Assembly: GCF_001598695.1 (NCBI RefSeq)
Contig: NZ_BCZK01000016.1
Span: forward strand, 1 to 64,000
Direction: 5' to 3'
Source: Klebsiella oxytoca NBRC 105695
GTDB lineage: Bacteria > Pseudomonadota > Gammaproteobacteria > Enterobacterales > Enterobacteriaceae
DNA length: 64,000 nt
The translations under genes and the position numbers were made by a program. Every line of letters starts with the position of its first letter. Within the stretch, counting starts at the first letter, position 1. Positions 44,618 through 53,530 of this stretch are shown here, piece after piece. The notes under the pieces were generated by a model. That model was not told the DNA's origin and ran no database searches. It was given only the letters and a program-made list of their open reading frames with translations.

Positions 44618-45499
44618 ATGGATATCCGAACGCTGCGCTATTTTGTCGAAGTGGTGCGCCAGCAAAGCTTTACCCGCGCAGCGGAGAAGTTGTTCGTCAC
44701 GCAGCCGACCATCAGTAAGATGCTCAAGAATCTGGAAGATGAGCTGAACTGCACGCTGCTGATCCGCGACGGTCGTCGGCTGCTGCTGACCGATACCGGT
44801 CGGGTAGTTTTCGAGCGCGGACAGGCCATCCTTGGTGAATTTCATCAGCTGGAGTCGGAGCTAAGCGATATTAATCATCTGCATAAGGGCGTACTGCGTC
44901 TCGGCATTCCGCCGATGGTCGGGATGTTGATGGCCGAACCGATTAGCCGCTTTCGCCAGCGCTATGCGGGTGTGGAATTGAAAATCTCCGAATTCGGCGG
45001 GCTGACCGTGCAGCAGGCGGTAAGCAACGGTGAACTGGATTTAGCCATGACCGCGCTTCCCGTTGATGAGGCCAGCGGCTTAACCACGCTCTCGCTGTTC
45101 AGCCATCCGCTCTGCGTGCTGACGCCGAGAACGGCGCAGTGGGAAGGCATCAGTTCGTTGTCGCCGGAAGCGCTCGCCGCACATCCGCTGGTGATCTACA
45201 ACGAGGATTTTGCCCTCAGCCAGCAGCTGATGCGGCTATTTACTCAGCATGAAGTTAAGCCGCGTATCGCCGTGCGCAGCGGACAGTGGGATTTTCTGGC
45301 CGCGATGGTACAGGCCGGAATTGGCGTCGCGATTTTACCGGAGCCGATTTGCCAGCGCCTCGACCCGCAGAGCTTTTGCTGGATACTGTTACAAAGCGCT
45401 CTACGCTGGGAACTGGGAATGATTTGGCGGGAAGGCGTGTACATGTCGCACAGCGCGCGGGCGTGGCTGGAGTGCAGTAAGGCGTTCTGGCTGAAGTAA
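44618..45499 (+). CDS. LysR-family regulator of the Cid/Lrg-type pair
   Basis: This 293-aa LysR-type protein has an N-terminal winged helix (residues 1-60: FVEVVRQQSFTRAAEKLFVTQPTISKML) and a periplasmic-binding-protein-like effector domain (LRLGIPPMVGM onward). It is divergent from the cidA/cidB-like genes and probably activates them, as CidR does in staphylococci. The effector is unknown. Confidence 0.87.
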   Translation: MDIRTLRYFVEVVRQQSFTRAAEKLFVTQPTISKMLKNLEDELNCTLLIRDGRRLLLTDTGRVVFERGQAILGEFHQLESELSDINHLHKGVLRLGIPPMVGMLMAEPISRFRQRYAGVELKISEFGGLTVQQAVSNGELDLAMTALPVDEASGLTTLSLFSHPLCVLTPRTAQWEGISSLSPEALAAHPLVIYNEDFALSQQLMRLFTQHEVKPRIAVRSGQWDFLAAMVQAGIGVAILPEPICQRLDPQSFCWILLQSALRWELGMIWREGVYMSHSARAWLECSKAFWLK

Positions 45500-45514
45500 G
45501 ATGCCGAAAGCGGC

Positions 45515-45600
45515 ACGCTTAACCGCGGCGTCAACGCCTTATCCGGGCTACAGATTCCCAATCGTCTGAGGGGCGGTAGCCCGGACAAGGCGACTCAGGC
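45515..45600. repeat. REP-type repeat between the LysR gene and yjcE
   Basis: GCGTCAACGCCTTATCCGGGCTAC and GGTAGCCCGGACAAGGCGACTCAGGCGCC face each other as a pair of REP units in the gap between convergent genes. Confidence 0.75.
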
Positions 45601-45622
45601 GCCGTCGCGGACGAGTACGGTG

Positions 45623-47269
45623 TTACTGATCCTCGATAAGCAGCGCTTCCAGCAGGTCGAGATCGTGCAGCAGCTTCTGCAGCGTCTCGTTACTGATCTG
45701 CCGGGTGGCGCGCAGATGGTACAGCTCCCCGCGTTCAGAACGCAGCGCCGCCAGACGGAACCGGCGCTCGAGGCTCTCTTCCAGCATCGAGGTTTCCACA
45801 TCGTTACGCCCATCAACGCGACGGCGCAGGTTACCAATTACCCGCGAGCTGACCTCAGTCAGCAGCTGATTATCGATGTTTTCTTTGGTATCCGCCGCCA
45901 GACGCTCTTCCATTTTCTGAATCGCGACAATCGCCACATCCGCCGTTGCCGCCCGCGCCAGGCGCTCCTCTTTGCGCTGCTGTACATGGTCGGTCGACTC
46001 GATATGGCGCAGCAGAATCGGCAGCACAATCACGCCGACAAACAGAGAGAACAGAATCACCCCGGCGGCAAGGAATACCAGCTCATAGCGCGCCGGGAAG
46101 ACGTTGCCGTCCGGCAGCAGCAGAGGAATCGACAGCACACCAGCAAGGGTAATGGCCCCGCGAACGCCAGCGACGGAGGAGATCAGCAGCTCGCGCGTGG
46201 TCCAGGAGCCGAACTCCATCGGTTTCTTTTTCAGGAAACGCTGGCTCAGCTTGCGCATCGTCCACAGCCAGCCAAAACGCACCAGCATCAGGGCGGCATA
46301 AATCAGGATGATATCGGTAAACAACATCCAGGTTTCGACGTTGGGATCCGCCTCTGCGGCCACCAGCGAGCTGGAGAGAATATCCGGCAGCTGCAGGCCC
46401 AACAGCAGGAACACCATGCCGTTAAACACGAACTCCAGCATCGCCCAGGTGCTGTTGGCGCGCAGGCGCATCGCCAGCGGCGCGCTGCGCATCACGCCGG
46501 AACGGGTGATGGTCATCCCCGCCGCGACTGCCGCCAGGATGCCGGAAAAGCCGATGTGTTCAGCGATCAGGTAAGAGGCGAACGGCAGCAGGAACAGCAG
46601 CACAATTTGCGTTGCCGGTTCATCGCCGCCCCAGCGGCTAAGGAAGCGCATTGAACGCCCGTACAGCCAGCTGACCACAAAGCCCGCGAGAATACCGCCG
46701 ACCGCCACCTTGAAGAACTCCACCGTCGCGCCGCCGACGGTAAAGACCATCGTGCCCATCGCCACCGCAACGGCAAACTTCAGGGAGACCAGGCCGGACG
46801 CATCGTTCATCAGCGCTTCGCCCTGCAAAATTCCCATAATTTTTTTCGGAATACGCCCTTCGCCGACGATGCCGGACAGCGCGACGGCATCCGTTGGCGA
46901 CAGGACGGCCGCGAGGGCAAAAGCCGGAATCAGCGGGATACCGGGAACGATCCAGTAGATGAGATAGCCAATACCGACCACCGTCACCACCACTAACGCC
47001 AGCGCCAGACCGAAGATTTCTCGCCCATGCTCAATAAACTCGCGGGTCGGCGTCTTCCAGCCATCGGCAAATAGCAGCGGCGGGATGAACAGAACCAGAA
47101 AGAGTTCAGGATCGAATTCAACATGCAATCCGAAGGTAGGCCAGGCCAACAGCGCGCCGATGGCGATTTGGATTAAAGGTAGTGGAACCTGAAAGGGCAG
47201 TACGCGTGTAACCACCCCGGAGAGAGAGACCACGAGGGTCATGATGAGTATGGTAAAGAATATTTCCAT
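45623..47269 (-). CDS. yjcE: Na+/H+ antiporter YjcE (CPA1 family)
   Basis: This 548-aa inner-membrane antiporter of the CPA1/NhaP type has about twelve membrane segments. The transport motif LSPTDAVALSGIVGEG and the EALMNDASGLV segment with its Asn-Asp pair are intact. A hydrophilic C-terminal tail of about 110 residues follows. It matches E. coli YjcE (549 aa) and lies near actP as there. Ion specificity is inferred from the family. Confidence 0.93.
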   Translation of the reverse strand: MEIFFTILIMTLVVSLSGVVTRVLPFQVPLPLIQIAIGALLAWPTFGLHVEFDPELFLVLFIPPLLFADGWKTPTREFIEHGREIFGLALALVVVTVVGIGYLIYWIVPGIPLIPAFALAAVLSPTDAVALSGIVGEGRIPKKIMGILQGEALMNDASGLVSLKFAVAVAMGTMVFTVGGATVEFFKVAVGGILAGFVVSWLYGRSMRFLSRWGGDEPATQIVLLFLLPFASYLIAEHIGFSGILAAVAAGMTITRSGVMRSAPLAMRLRANSTWAMLEFVFNGMVFLLLGLQLPDILSSSLVAAEADPNVETWMLFTDIILIYAALMLVRFGWLWTMRKLSQRFLKKKPMEFGSWTTRELLISSVAGVRGAITLAGVLSIPLLLPDGNVFPARYELVFLAAGVILFSLFVGVIVLPILLRHIESTDHVQQRKEERLARAATADVAIVAIQKMEERLAADTKENIDNQLLTEVSSRVIGNLRRRVDGRNDVETSMLEESLERRFRLAALRSERGELYHLRATRQISNETLQKLLHDLDLLEALLIEDQ

Positions 47270-47380
47270 GTGTTCCCTGTTTGCTGCGTTTTCTTTTTTA
47301 CATCTGAGGCGTCATGTCTCGGCATAATACGCTACTCAGATTAACGCAAAAGGAAACAGGATGTGGCTTAAAAATTAAAC

Positions 47381-47398
47381 GGGCGGCCAAAGCCGCCC
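47381..47398 (-). terminator. Terminator of ghxP
   Basis: GGGCGGC and GCCGCCC form a 7-bp GC stem with a 4-nt loop. On the minus strand it is followed by GTTTAATTTTT, and it lies 18 bp after the ghxP stop. Confidence 0.8.
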
Positions 47399-47415
47399 GC
47401 CGTTAGCAGGAAAAG

Positions 47416-48765
47416 TTAAATCGCCCAACCGCCAGCATAGAAGATGACCAGCGCCGCGGCGATAATCACCGTCCCCAGGTTCAGCTTACGCCATTCGCCG
47501 GATACCAGACGGCCAATCACCAGCGCCGCAAAACCAATCATGATGCCGGTAACGATGTTACAGGTCAGCACGATAAAGACCGCGGTGATGAGCCCCGCCA
47601 TCGCATCAACAAAGTCGTTGAAATCGATTTTCGCCACGTTGCTCAGCATCAGCAGGCCGACGTACATCAGCGCCGGCGCGGTAGCATAAGCCGGAACCAG
47701 ATAGGAGAGCGGAGAGAGGAACAGGATCAGCAGGAACAGCACGCCGACGGTCACTGCGGTCAGGCCGGTTTTACCGCCCGCCGCCGTACCGGCAGCAGAC
47801 TCGATATACACTGCCGCCGGCGCCGCCCCGACCAGGCCGGAGAAGACGCTGCTCAGGGAGTCGGTGGTCAGCGCTTTGCCGCCGTTGATAATCTGCCCGT
47901 CTTTATCCAGCAGGTTCGCCTGACCGGCCACCGCGCGGATCGTGCCGGTGGCGTCAAACACCGCGGTCATCACCAGCGCAAGCACGCTTGGCAGCACGAC
48001 CGGGTTGAGCGCGCCCACGATATCCAGGCTGCCGATCAGCGAGTTGCCTTTATCGTCGCTCAGCGACGGCATGGCGAAGATACCGGAGAAGTGAACGTTA
48101 GGATCGAAGATCAGGCCGATAATCGAAACGCCGATAATCGTCAGCAGGATACCGCCCGGCACTTTCAGTTTTTCGAGGCCAATAATCACTGCCAGCCCGA
48201 CCAGCGACATAATCACCGGGAAACTGTCAAAATTACCCAGCGCCACCGGCAGACCGTCCAGCGGGTTTTTGATCACCAGACCAACGCCGTTGGCGGCAAT
48301 CAGCAGCAGGAACAGACCGATACCAATCCCCGTGCCGTGCGCAACGCCCTGCGGCAAGTTACGCAGGATCCAGCTACGAATGCCGGTTGCGGAGATGACG
48401 GTAAACAGTACGCCCATCAGGAAGACCGCGCCCAGCGCGACCGGAATGCTGATCTGTTGGCCCAGCACCAGGCTAAAAGCGGTAAAAGCGGTCAGCGAGA
48501 TGGCGCAGCCAATCGCCAGCGGCAGGTTCGCCCACAGCCCCATCACCAGCGAGCCGACGCCGGCAACCAGACAGGTGGAAACAAATACCGCAGCTGGCGG
48601 AAAACCCGCTTTGCCGAGCATCCCCGGCACCACGATGACGGAGTAGACCATCGCCAGGAAGGTGGTAAGACCGGCAACGATTTCCTGACGCACGGTACTG
48701 CCGCGAGCAGAAATTTTAAACCAGGCGTCTAATGAACCGCCGGTACGCGCTGAAGGCGTAGACAT
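47416..48765 (-). CDS. ghxP: Guanine/hypoxanthine permease GhxP (YjcD)
   Basis: This 449-aa nucleobase:cation symporter-2 (AzgA-like) permease imports guanine and hypoxanthine with protons. It closely matches E. coli GhxP, including [12 protein letters not shown]-like [17 protein letters not shown] and [24 protein letters not shown] 48765 gives the E. coli N-terminus [11 protein letters not shown] and length; an upstream in-frame ATG would add 19 residues. GGGGAAG lies before it. Three PurR-like boxes precede the gene. Confidence 0.95.
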   Translation of the reverse strand: MSTPSARTGGSLDAWFKISARGSTVRQEIVAGLTTFLAMVYSVIVVPGMLGKAGFPPAAVFVSTCLVAGVGSLVMGLWANLPLAIGCAISLTAFTAFSLVLGQQISIPVALGAVFLMGVLFTVISATGIRSWILRNLPQGVAHGTGIGIGLFLLLIAANGVGLVIKNPLDGLPVALGNFDSFPVIMSLVGLAVIIGLEKLKVPGGILLTIIGVSIIGLIFDPNVHFSGIFAMPSLSDDKGNSLIGSLDIVGALNPVVLPSVLALVMTAVFDATGTIRAVAGQANLLDKDGQIINGGKALTTDSLSSVFSGLVGAAPAAVYIESAAGTAAGGKTGLTAVTVGVLFLLILFLSPLSYLVPAYATAPALMYVGLLMLSNVAKIDFNDFVDAMAGLITAVFIVLTCNIVTGIMIGFAALVIGRLVSGEWRKLNLGTVIIAAALVIFYAGGWAI

Positions 48766-48875
48766 AGAAAACTTCCCCTGAGAATTTTTATCGTTCGTCT
48801 GGATGCGAGGTGGACCATCCACTGCCAGTTAAACGCGATCTCCTTGTGCTACATCGCAGCGCCAGGGGCTGTGAA

Positions 48876-48891
48876 AAGCAAACGTTTAACT
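48876..48891. promoter_or_regulatory. PurR box 1 of ghxP
   Basis: AAGCAAACGTTTAACT differs from the PurR consensus (ACGCAAACGTTTNCNT) at only two fixed positions and holds the full GCAAACGTTT core. It is about 110 bp upstream of the ghxP start. PurR control of yjcD is reported in E. coli. Confidence 0.7.
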
Positions 48892-48965
48892 CCGCGCATA
48901 CAATACGGTGTGAAGAATGACTTTGCTCCCCCCTGTCAGCAGAGGAAATGATGAGCAAAATAAAA

Positions 48966-48981
48966 AGGCAAACGATTATCC
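48966..48981. promoter_or_regulatory. Weak PurR-like site 2 of ghxP
   Basis: AGGCAAACGATTATCC shares the GCAAACG core with the PurR box but has four mismatches at fixed positions. It is weak alone, notable because it lies between two better sites. Confidence 0.4.
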
Positions 48982-49064
48982 AGCCTTTAGACGGGCCTTT
49001 TCAACAGAAGTTTGTCGGATTTAGCTAAATTTCGCTTATGACGTTCATGAAATAACCAGCCGAT

Positions 49065-49080
49065 GCGCAAACGTTATCGT
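49065..49080. promoter_or_regulatory. PurR box 3, between ghxP and the GST gene
   Basis: GCGCAAACGTTATCGT differs from the PurR consensus at two fixed positions. It lies about 300 bp upstream of ghxP. The 388-bp gap otherwise contains no gene. Confidence 0.6.
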
Positions 49081-49153
49081 CCATGCGCAATCCGGTAACA
49101 TTTTTGTATTGCGCTGATAGCAATTTTCCCCTGTCATCGGCTTTAGTAATGGT

Positions 49154-49822
49154 TCATTCGCCGGGTAAGGTAAATGGGCCGCCACGCTCAATCGCCTTCT
49201 GCCATGCCGGACGCTGCTCAACCCGCTGAACCCACTGCGTCAGATGCGGTAAATCCCCCACCCCGCCGCGCGCCAGCAGCGCCATTGCCGGAAAGCTCAT
49301 CTGAATATCAGCCATACTCAGCTCAGCGCCGGCAAACCAGCGCTGGCGAGAAAGGTGCGATTCAATAAAGCGGGCATGGGTCTCAACCTGTCGGTTAAGC
49401 CAGGCCTTTTGTACCCCTTTGCCTAATGCATTGCCCAGCGTGCGTATGCCAAACGGCACCGGGGGCTTGCCCAGGCTGGAAAACACCAGCTTCATCAGCA
49501 GCAGGGGCATCAGCGAACCCTCGGCATAGTGCAGCCAAAAGCGGTATTGCAGTTTATCTTCCACCGACTCAGGCTTTAAGCGCCTGGCGCTATCATAGGT
49601 TTCCTGTAAATACTCCAGAATGGCGCCGGACTCCGCCAGAATATGGCCGTTATCTTCAACGACCGGCGATTTCCCCAACGGATGAACGCTTTTTAACTCC
49701 GCTGGCGCGAGCATATCCTTTCCCCGCTGATAAGAGACAACCTGATAAGGCAGCTGCAACTCTTCCAGCGCCCATAATACGCGCTGCGATCGTGACTGAT
49801 TGAGATGATGTACCGTTAACAT
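49154..49822 (-). CDS. Glutathione S-transferase
   Basis: This 222-aa cytosolic GST-family protein has an N-terminal thioredoxin-fold domain (residues 1-80, with SRSQRVLWALEEL and GKSPVVEDNGHILAESGAILEYL, which holds the glutathione-binding ES pair) and an all-helical C-terminal domain. ATG 49822 follows GGGAGAGG by 3-4 nt and gives the normal start MLTVHHLNQS. In Salmonella a GST gene also lies next to soxR, so this is probably its orthologue. It may serve oxidative or electrophile defence with SoxRS. Confidence 0.88.
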   Translation of the reverse strand: MLTVHHLNQSRSQRVLWALEELQLPYQVVSYQRGKDMLAPAELKSVHPLGKSPVVEDNGHILAESGAILEYLQETYDSARRLKPESVEDKLQYRFWLHYAEGSLMPLLLMKLVFSSLGKPPVPFGIRTLGNALGKGVQKAWLNRQVETHARFIESHLSRQRWFAGAELSMADIQMSFPAMALLARGGVGDLPHLTQWVQRVEQRPAWQKAIERGGPFTLPGE

Positions 49823-49943
49823 GGGCCTCTCCCGCTGTTTGTTCAAATTAACTATAGGAACAGGCAGCGAATGACGGGAATTTTTCGGCAACCTGAGGCG
49901 GCAAAATCAGAGAAAAGAGCCACACTTAAGTTGTCGGCGCAAA

Positions 49944-50086
49944 CCGGAACCTCCATCAACATATTGCGCAATACTGAGGTGAGCCGACGTCGGGGGAAAC
50001 CCTCCTGCGTACCAGCGGGATAGTGCGAAAGACCAAGACCGGAAAACAACTAAAGCGCCCTGTTGTGGCGCTTTAGTTTTTTAATC
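49944..50086 (+). ncRNA. ryjA: SraL/RyjA-type small RNA (5' end approximate)
   Basis: A structured non-coding stretch between the GST gene and soxR ends in a strong plus-strand terminator whose T run overlaps the soxR stop by a few bases. In E. coli and Salmonella the sRNA RyjA/SraL (about 140 nt) lies in exactly this place and direction, convergent with soxR. Internal GC-rich hairpins such as CCGACGTCGGGGG are present. The sRNA was identified from position, size and terminator. The 5' end is set only by the usual length. Confidence 0.6.
50053..50083. terminator. Bidirectional terminator of the SraL-type RNA and soxR
   Basis: ACTAAAGCGCC and GGCGCTTTAGT form an 11-bp stem with a CTGTTGT loop. 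T runs flank it on both strands (TTTTTT on plus; shorter on minus), so it can end both the sRNA and soxR. It abuts the soxR stop. Confidence 0.82.
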
Positions 50087-50539
50087 CTCTTCCAGCAGCC
50101 GTGCGCCGGTCCCCTCTTCTCCCAGCTTATCGCCCGGGTTGCGTAACGGACAGTCGCGGCGCGACAGACAGCCGCAGCCGATGCAGCCATCAAGCTGATC
50201 GCGCAGCGCGGTCAGGGTGTGAATCCGTCGGTCCAGCTCCTCCCGCCACTGGGACGACAGCATCTTCCACTCTTTGGCGCTGAGGTTATGCCCTTCCGGC
50301 AGTACGCCAAATGCATCACCGATAGTGGCCAGCGGAATACCAATGCGTTGCGCAATCTTAATGATCGCCACCGCACGCAGGACGTCGCGCCGGTAGCGCC
50401 GCTGATTGCCCGCGTTGCGCTGGCTGTGGATCAGCCCTTTGCTTTCATAAAAGTGCAGCGCGGAGACGGCCACGCCGGTTCGTTTTGCCACTTCGCCGGG
50501 AGTCAGCAGCATTTTGATGCGGGGAGATTTCTTTTCCAT
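50081..50539 (-). CDS. soxR: Redox-sensitive activator SoxR
   Basis: This 152-aa MerR-family dimer carries an N-terminal winged helix ([22 protein letters not shown]), a dimerisation helix and the [2Fe-2S] cluster Cys C119, C122, C124 and C130. Oxidation of the cluster by redox-cycling drugs turns on soxS. Length and Cys spacing match E. coli SoxR (154). It is divergent from soxS, with the SoxR box between them. Confidence 0.96.
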   Translation of the reverse strand: MEKKSPRIKMLLTPGEVAKRTGVAVSALHFYESKGLIHSQRNAGNQRRYRRDVLRAVAIIKIAQRIGIPLATIGDAFGVLPEGHNLSAKEWKMLSSQWREELDRRIHTLTALRDQLDGCIGCGCLSRRDCPLRNPGDKLGEEGTGARLLEED

Positions 50540-50546
50540 AAAGCGC

Positions 50547-50577
50547 TTTACCTCAAGTTAACTTGAGGAATTATACT
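50547..50577 (+). promoter_or_regulatory. SoxR box and soxS promoter
   Basis: The 18-bp perfect palindrome CCTCAAGTTAACTTGAGG (50551-50568) lies between -35 TTTACC (50547-50552) and -10 TATACT (50572-50577). Their spacing is 19 bp, the overlong spacer typical of MerR/SoxR-activated promoters. Confidence 0.92.
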
Positions 50578-50623
50578 CGCCCGCAGACAAAACGACGAAT
50601 CGAGAATTGAGAGAGGCCGCTTT

Positions 50624-50953
50624 ATGTCCCATCAGGATATTATCCAAACGCTTATTGAATGGATTGATGAACATATCGATCAACCACTTAACATTGATGT
50701 AGTCGCCAGAAAATCGGGATACTCAAAATGGTATCTCCAGCGGATGTTCCGCTCCGTGATGCATCAAACGCTAGGTGATTACATTCGCCAGCGCCGTCTG
50801 CTGCTCGCTGCGGAAGCGCTAAGAACCACCCAGCGCCCTATTTTTGATATCGCGATGGATCTCGGCTACGTATCGCAGCAGACTTTCTCACGGGTGTTCC
50901 GCCGCGAATTCGACCGTACGCCTACCGACTATCGCCATCAGATTTCCGCCTGA
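50624..50953 (+). CDS. soxS: Superoxide-response activator SoxS
   Basis: This 109-aa AraC/XylS-family monomeric activator consists almost only of the two-HTH DNA-binding domain (IDVVARKSGYSKWYLQRMFR and IFDIAMDLGYVSQQTFSRVFRREF). It activates oxidative-stress and drug-efflux genes. It is transcribed from the SoxR-controlled promoter and ends 16 bp inside convergent pdeC. Confidence 0.96.
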   Translation: MSHQDIIQTLIEWIDEHIDQPLNIDVVARKSGYSKWYLQRMFRSVMHQTLGDYIRQRRLLLAAEALRTTQRPIFDIAMDLGYVSQQTFSRVFRREFDRTPTDYRHQISA

Positions 50954-52542
50954 TAACGTTGTTGCCAGGGGCAGAGGCTGGTGCGGTCGTTAGCCAGCCA
51001 CTGCATATACTCCTGCGGCGGCATCGCTTTCGCAAAGAGCCAGCCCTGGCAATATTGCACGCCCCGCTTTTGTAGCCAGGCGACCTGCTCTGCCGTTTCC
51101 ACGCCTTCAGCGACGATCTTTAAATGCAGACTGTTCGCCATCTGGATGATATGTTCGGCAATCAGGTGGCTGGTGGTGTTGTTTGACAGCGTATCGACAA
51201 AAGATTTATCAATCTTGAGGATATCGACGTTGAGCGCATGGAGATTGTTCAGATTGGAGTAGCCGGTGCCGAAGTCATCGATAGCGATTTCATATCCCGC
51301 GTCGCGAAAAGCCTGAATCACCGGCGTCGTTTTCGGGACGTCAATAAACCCGCGTTCGGTCACTTCGATTTTTATTTGTTCCGCCTTGATGGCGTAGCGC
51401 CGGACCTTCTCATTGATATGCTCAATCAAGCGCGCGGATTGAAAATCAGCAGCCGAGAGATTAATCGCTACGTACAGGTGCGGATGCCGCGCCAGAAATT
51501 CGCCGAGATCGGAAAATACCTCATCGATGACATAGTCGGTAACCTGGGCGATCATCCCTTCGTTTTCCGCCAGCGGAATAAACTCCGCCGGACTCATCAC
51601 CGGGCCATCAAACCCCGGCCAGCGCAATAACGCTTCGGTACCAACGCAGCGGTGATTTTTAATATCGATAATCGGTTGATAGTGCAGGCACAGCTGGCGA
51701 CGGCTTAACGCGCGCTGCAGCATATTACGCGGAGAGTGGTACTGCTGCCGCGTGCGCGACCACACCAGTAACAGCAACACGCTGCAAATCAGCCCCAGCG
51801 GCAGAGTCAGCGTCACCTGATTATAAAAATTCTGGTAATAGCTGACGCGCGAGGTGGACATGATGACGGCAATCGGGCGAACGGTGGAATGGGCGATGGC
51901 ATAAACGCGGCCATCCTGCTGAAAGAGCGCCTCTTCAGCGCGAATCAGATGACGTAATTCCTCAGGGTCGGCGTTCTTGCTGACGGAAAAAAAATGGTTC
52001 GTTTTGGTATCAAACACGCCCCAGGCGAGATTGCTGTCACTGGATATCAGCGCGCTGAACGAGAGCGGATTAATCACCACCACATAGTGGCCGCGCTGCA
52101 GATAGTTCATCGCATAGCCAGGGTAGAAAGGCGTTTCGCGGTAGTAGTAAATCGCGATATCCGGCTTTTTGGTATAGGTTGCGGCCGGAATTTGCCACCC
52201 CATCTCGCGGCGTACCGCAGTGGAGCAGAAAAAATGGCTGCCGTTGGCGTAGATTAAGTCGTCGATATAGAGCAGACCGCGTACAATGCCGAGCAGATAT
52301 TGCTGATGATACGGCGAACACACTTCTCCCTGATACAAACGGGCCTTATCGCGCGCTTCGTCAGCTTCTCGAATAACCAACTCCGTTTTTTGTAGCGCCA
52401 GCCGAGAAAACAGCCGCAGCTGATCGGCGGTTTCCGCTTTGGCGCGGATTTGCGCAAACCACAATGCCAGCACCACCGGTAGCAGAATGACCAGCACGAT
52501 GCCAACAATTCTCAACGCCTTGTGTGGCGCGCTACGACTCAT
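50938..52542 (-). CDS. pdeC: Cyclic-di-GMP phosphodiesterase PdeC (YjcC)
   Basis: This 534-aa inner-membrane enzyme has two membrane segments flanking a periplasmic CSS-type sensor domain (about residues 35-240; Cys in GEVCSPYH and HFFCSTAV), then a cytoplasmic EAL domain. The catalytic motifs TEALLRWP, IAINLSAADF, KIEVTERG, AIDDFGTGYSNL, LKIDKSFV and AEGVET are intact, so it is predicted active. In E. coli the periplasmic Cys pair controls activity and proteolysis. It is convergent with soxS, with overlapping 3' ends. Confidence 0.94.
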   Translation of the reverse strand: MSRSAPHKALRIVGIVLVILLPVVLALWFAQIRAKAETADQLRLFSRLALQKTELVIREADEARDKARLYQGEVCSPYHQQYLLGIVRGLLYIDDLIYANGSHFFCSTAVRREMGWQIPAATYTKKPDIAIYYYRETPFYPGYAMNYLQRGHYVVVINPLSFSALISSDSNLAWGVFDTKTNHFFSVSKNADPEELRHLIRAEEALFQQDGRVYAIAHSTVRPIAVIMSTSRVSYYQNFYNQVTLTLPLGLICSVLLLLVWSRTRQQYHSPRNMLQRALSRRQLCLHYQPIIDIKNHRCVGTEALLRWPGFDGPVMSPAEFIPLAENEGMIAQVTDYVIDEVFSDLGEFLARHPHLYVAINLSAADFQSARLIEHINEKVRRYAIKAEQIKIEVTERGFIDVPKTTPVIQAFRDAGYEIAIDDFGTGYSNLNNLHALNVDILKIDKSFVDTLSNNTTSHLIAEHIIQMANSLHLKIVAEGVETAEQVAWLQKRGVQYCQGWLFAKAMPPQEYMQWLANDRTSLCPWQQRYQAEI

Positions 52543-53083
52543 TTACGCTTTTTATCCATGCGATACGCCTTAATCAAGGTGAAAGGCCCCGATGATTCCT
52601 CTTACTGTGATATGAATCAGGGTATCTCAGCAACCCACGCTTTGACGTAAAAACCTCATGACTATGAATGATGAATAATACTTGCTAATGCAAGACGTGA
52701 GAAACATTCTCAACATAATGAGATTAGCCCCACTATCTAATTCGGTTTATCCGTATAATTCGCCGGAATATGTAATAAAATCCGCAGAACCTAAACCTTA
52801 TTAAAAAAGAAATGCGCTCGACTATCGCTTATAATCGACCTTCGCAATGAAAGCTCTCCCTCCCCCCTTATTAACCACGAACTTTGCAGGGTCAATGAGC
52901 GCAAGAAAACTCCCATTTTGGACTGGTGAATAAAAGAACAAATGTGATATAGTTCACATTAGCTGATGAAACAAAAACGTTGTTTCATTACGTTCTTGTT
53001 TGCCTGAAGATAGCCAGAGCATCGCATCACCGTCAGTCTCGCCAGGTTGTCAAAGGCTTCCAAATTTCGTTGAGGATAGGTTG
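52543..53083. other. Non-coding region between pdeC and yjcB
   Basis: This 541-bp divergent gap is A/T rich in its middle. No RNA gene or strong repeat was identified. AATGTGATATAGTTCACATTAG near 52939-52960 is a good CRP-like palindrome (TGTGATATAGTTCACA, 52941-52956) about 130 bp before yjcB and could control yjcB or pdeC. Confidence 0.5.
52941..52956. promoter_or_regulatory. CRP site between pdeC and yjcB
   Basis: TGTGATATAGTTCACA matches the CRP consensus TGTGA-N6-TCACA at all ten conserved positions. It lies 128 bp upstream of the yjcB start. Confidence 0.72.
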
Positions 53084-53365
53084 ATGGCTTCCATTACTAC
53101 CAGTGTCGTACTTTTGCGCTGGCCGCTCGTGAGCGCAGTGCTGATGTTTCTGGCCAGCTCGTTGAACATTCAGCTGCGTAAAAGTGATTATGCCGGTTTA
53201 GCGGTAATCTGTAGCTGTATTGGCCTGGCCGCGGCCTGCTGGTTTGCCACCGGTCTGTTGGGCATTACGCTGCTGGACGTGGCGAAAATCTGGGGCAATA
53301 TCAAGGACGTGATGATTGAAGTCATGAGCCAGACTCCGCCTGAATGGCCGATGATGATGACCTGA
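53084..53365 (+). CDS. yjcB: Small membrane protein YjcB
   Basis: This 93-aa protein has two or three hydrophobic segments (VVLLRWPLVSAVLMFLASSL and YAGLAVICSCIGLAAACWFATGLLGI) and a short acidic C-terminus. It matches E. coli YjcB in size and place, next to pdeC. ATG 53084 follows GAGGATAGG. Function is unknown. Confidence 0.85.
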   Translation: MASITTSVVLLRWPLVSAVLMFLASSLNIQLRKSDYAGLAVICSCIGLAAACWFATGLLGITLLDVAKIWGNIKDVMIEVMSQTPPEWPMMMT

Positions 53366-53369
53366 TTTC

Positions 53370-53530
53370 GGGCCGCCTTATCCGGGCGGCCACGCCCACA
53401 CCATCGTGAATGCCCGCACTGGCGAAGCGCCGTTAGCGAAAATCCCCGGTCCGCACTGTGCATAGCCGGGCGACAGGGCCAACAAAAGGGTAGCCCGGAG
53501 GACAGGGACTACGTGCCGCCTCCGGGATGA
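53370..53530. repeat. REP-type repeats after yjcB
   Basis: GGGCCGCCTTATCCGGGCGGCC is a GC-rich palindrome at 53371-53392, and GGTAGCCCGGAGGACAGGGACTACGTGCCGCCTCCGGGATGA follows at about 53489-53530. They probably form the transcript end of yjcB. Confidence 0.65.

Noticed and set aside
45620-46654. 344-codon plus-strand frame opposite yjcE
   Set aside because: Composition (very rich in Gln, His and Arg) is typical of antisense frames, and yjcE is clearly conserved.
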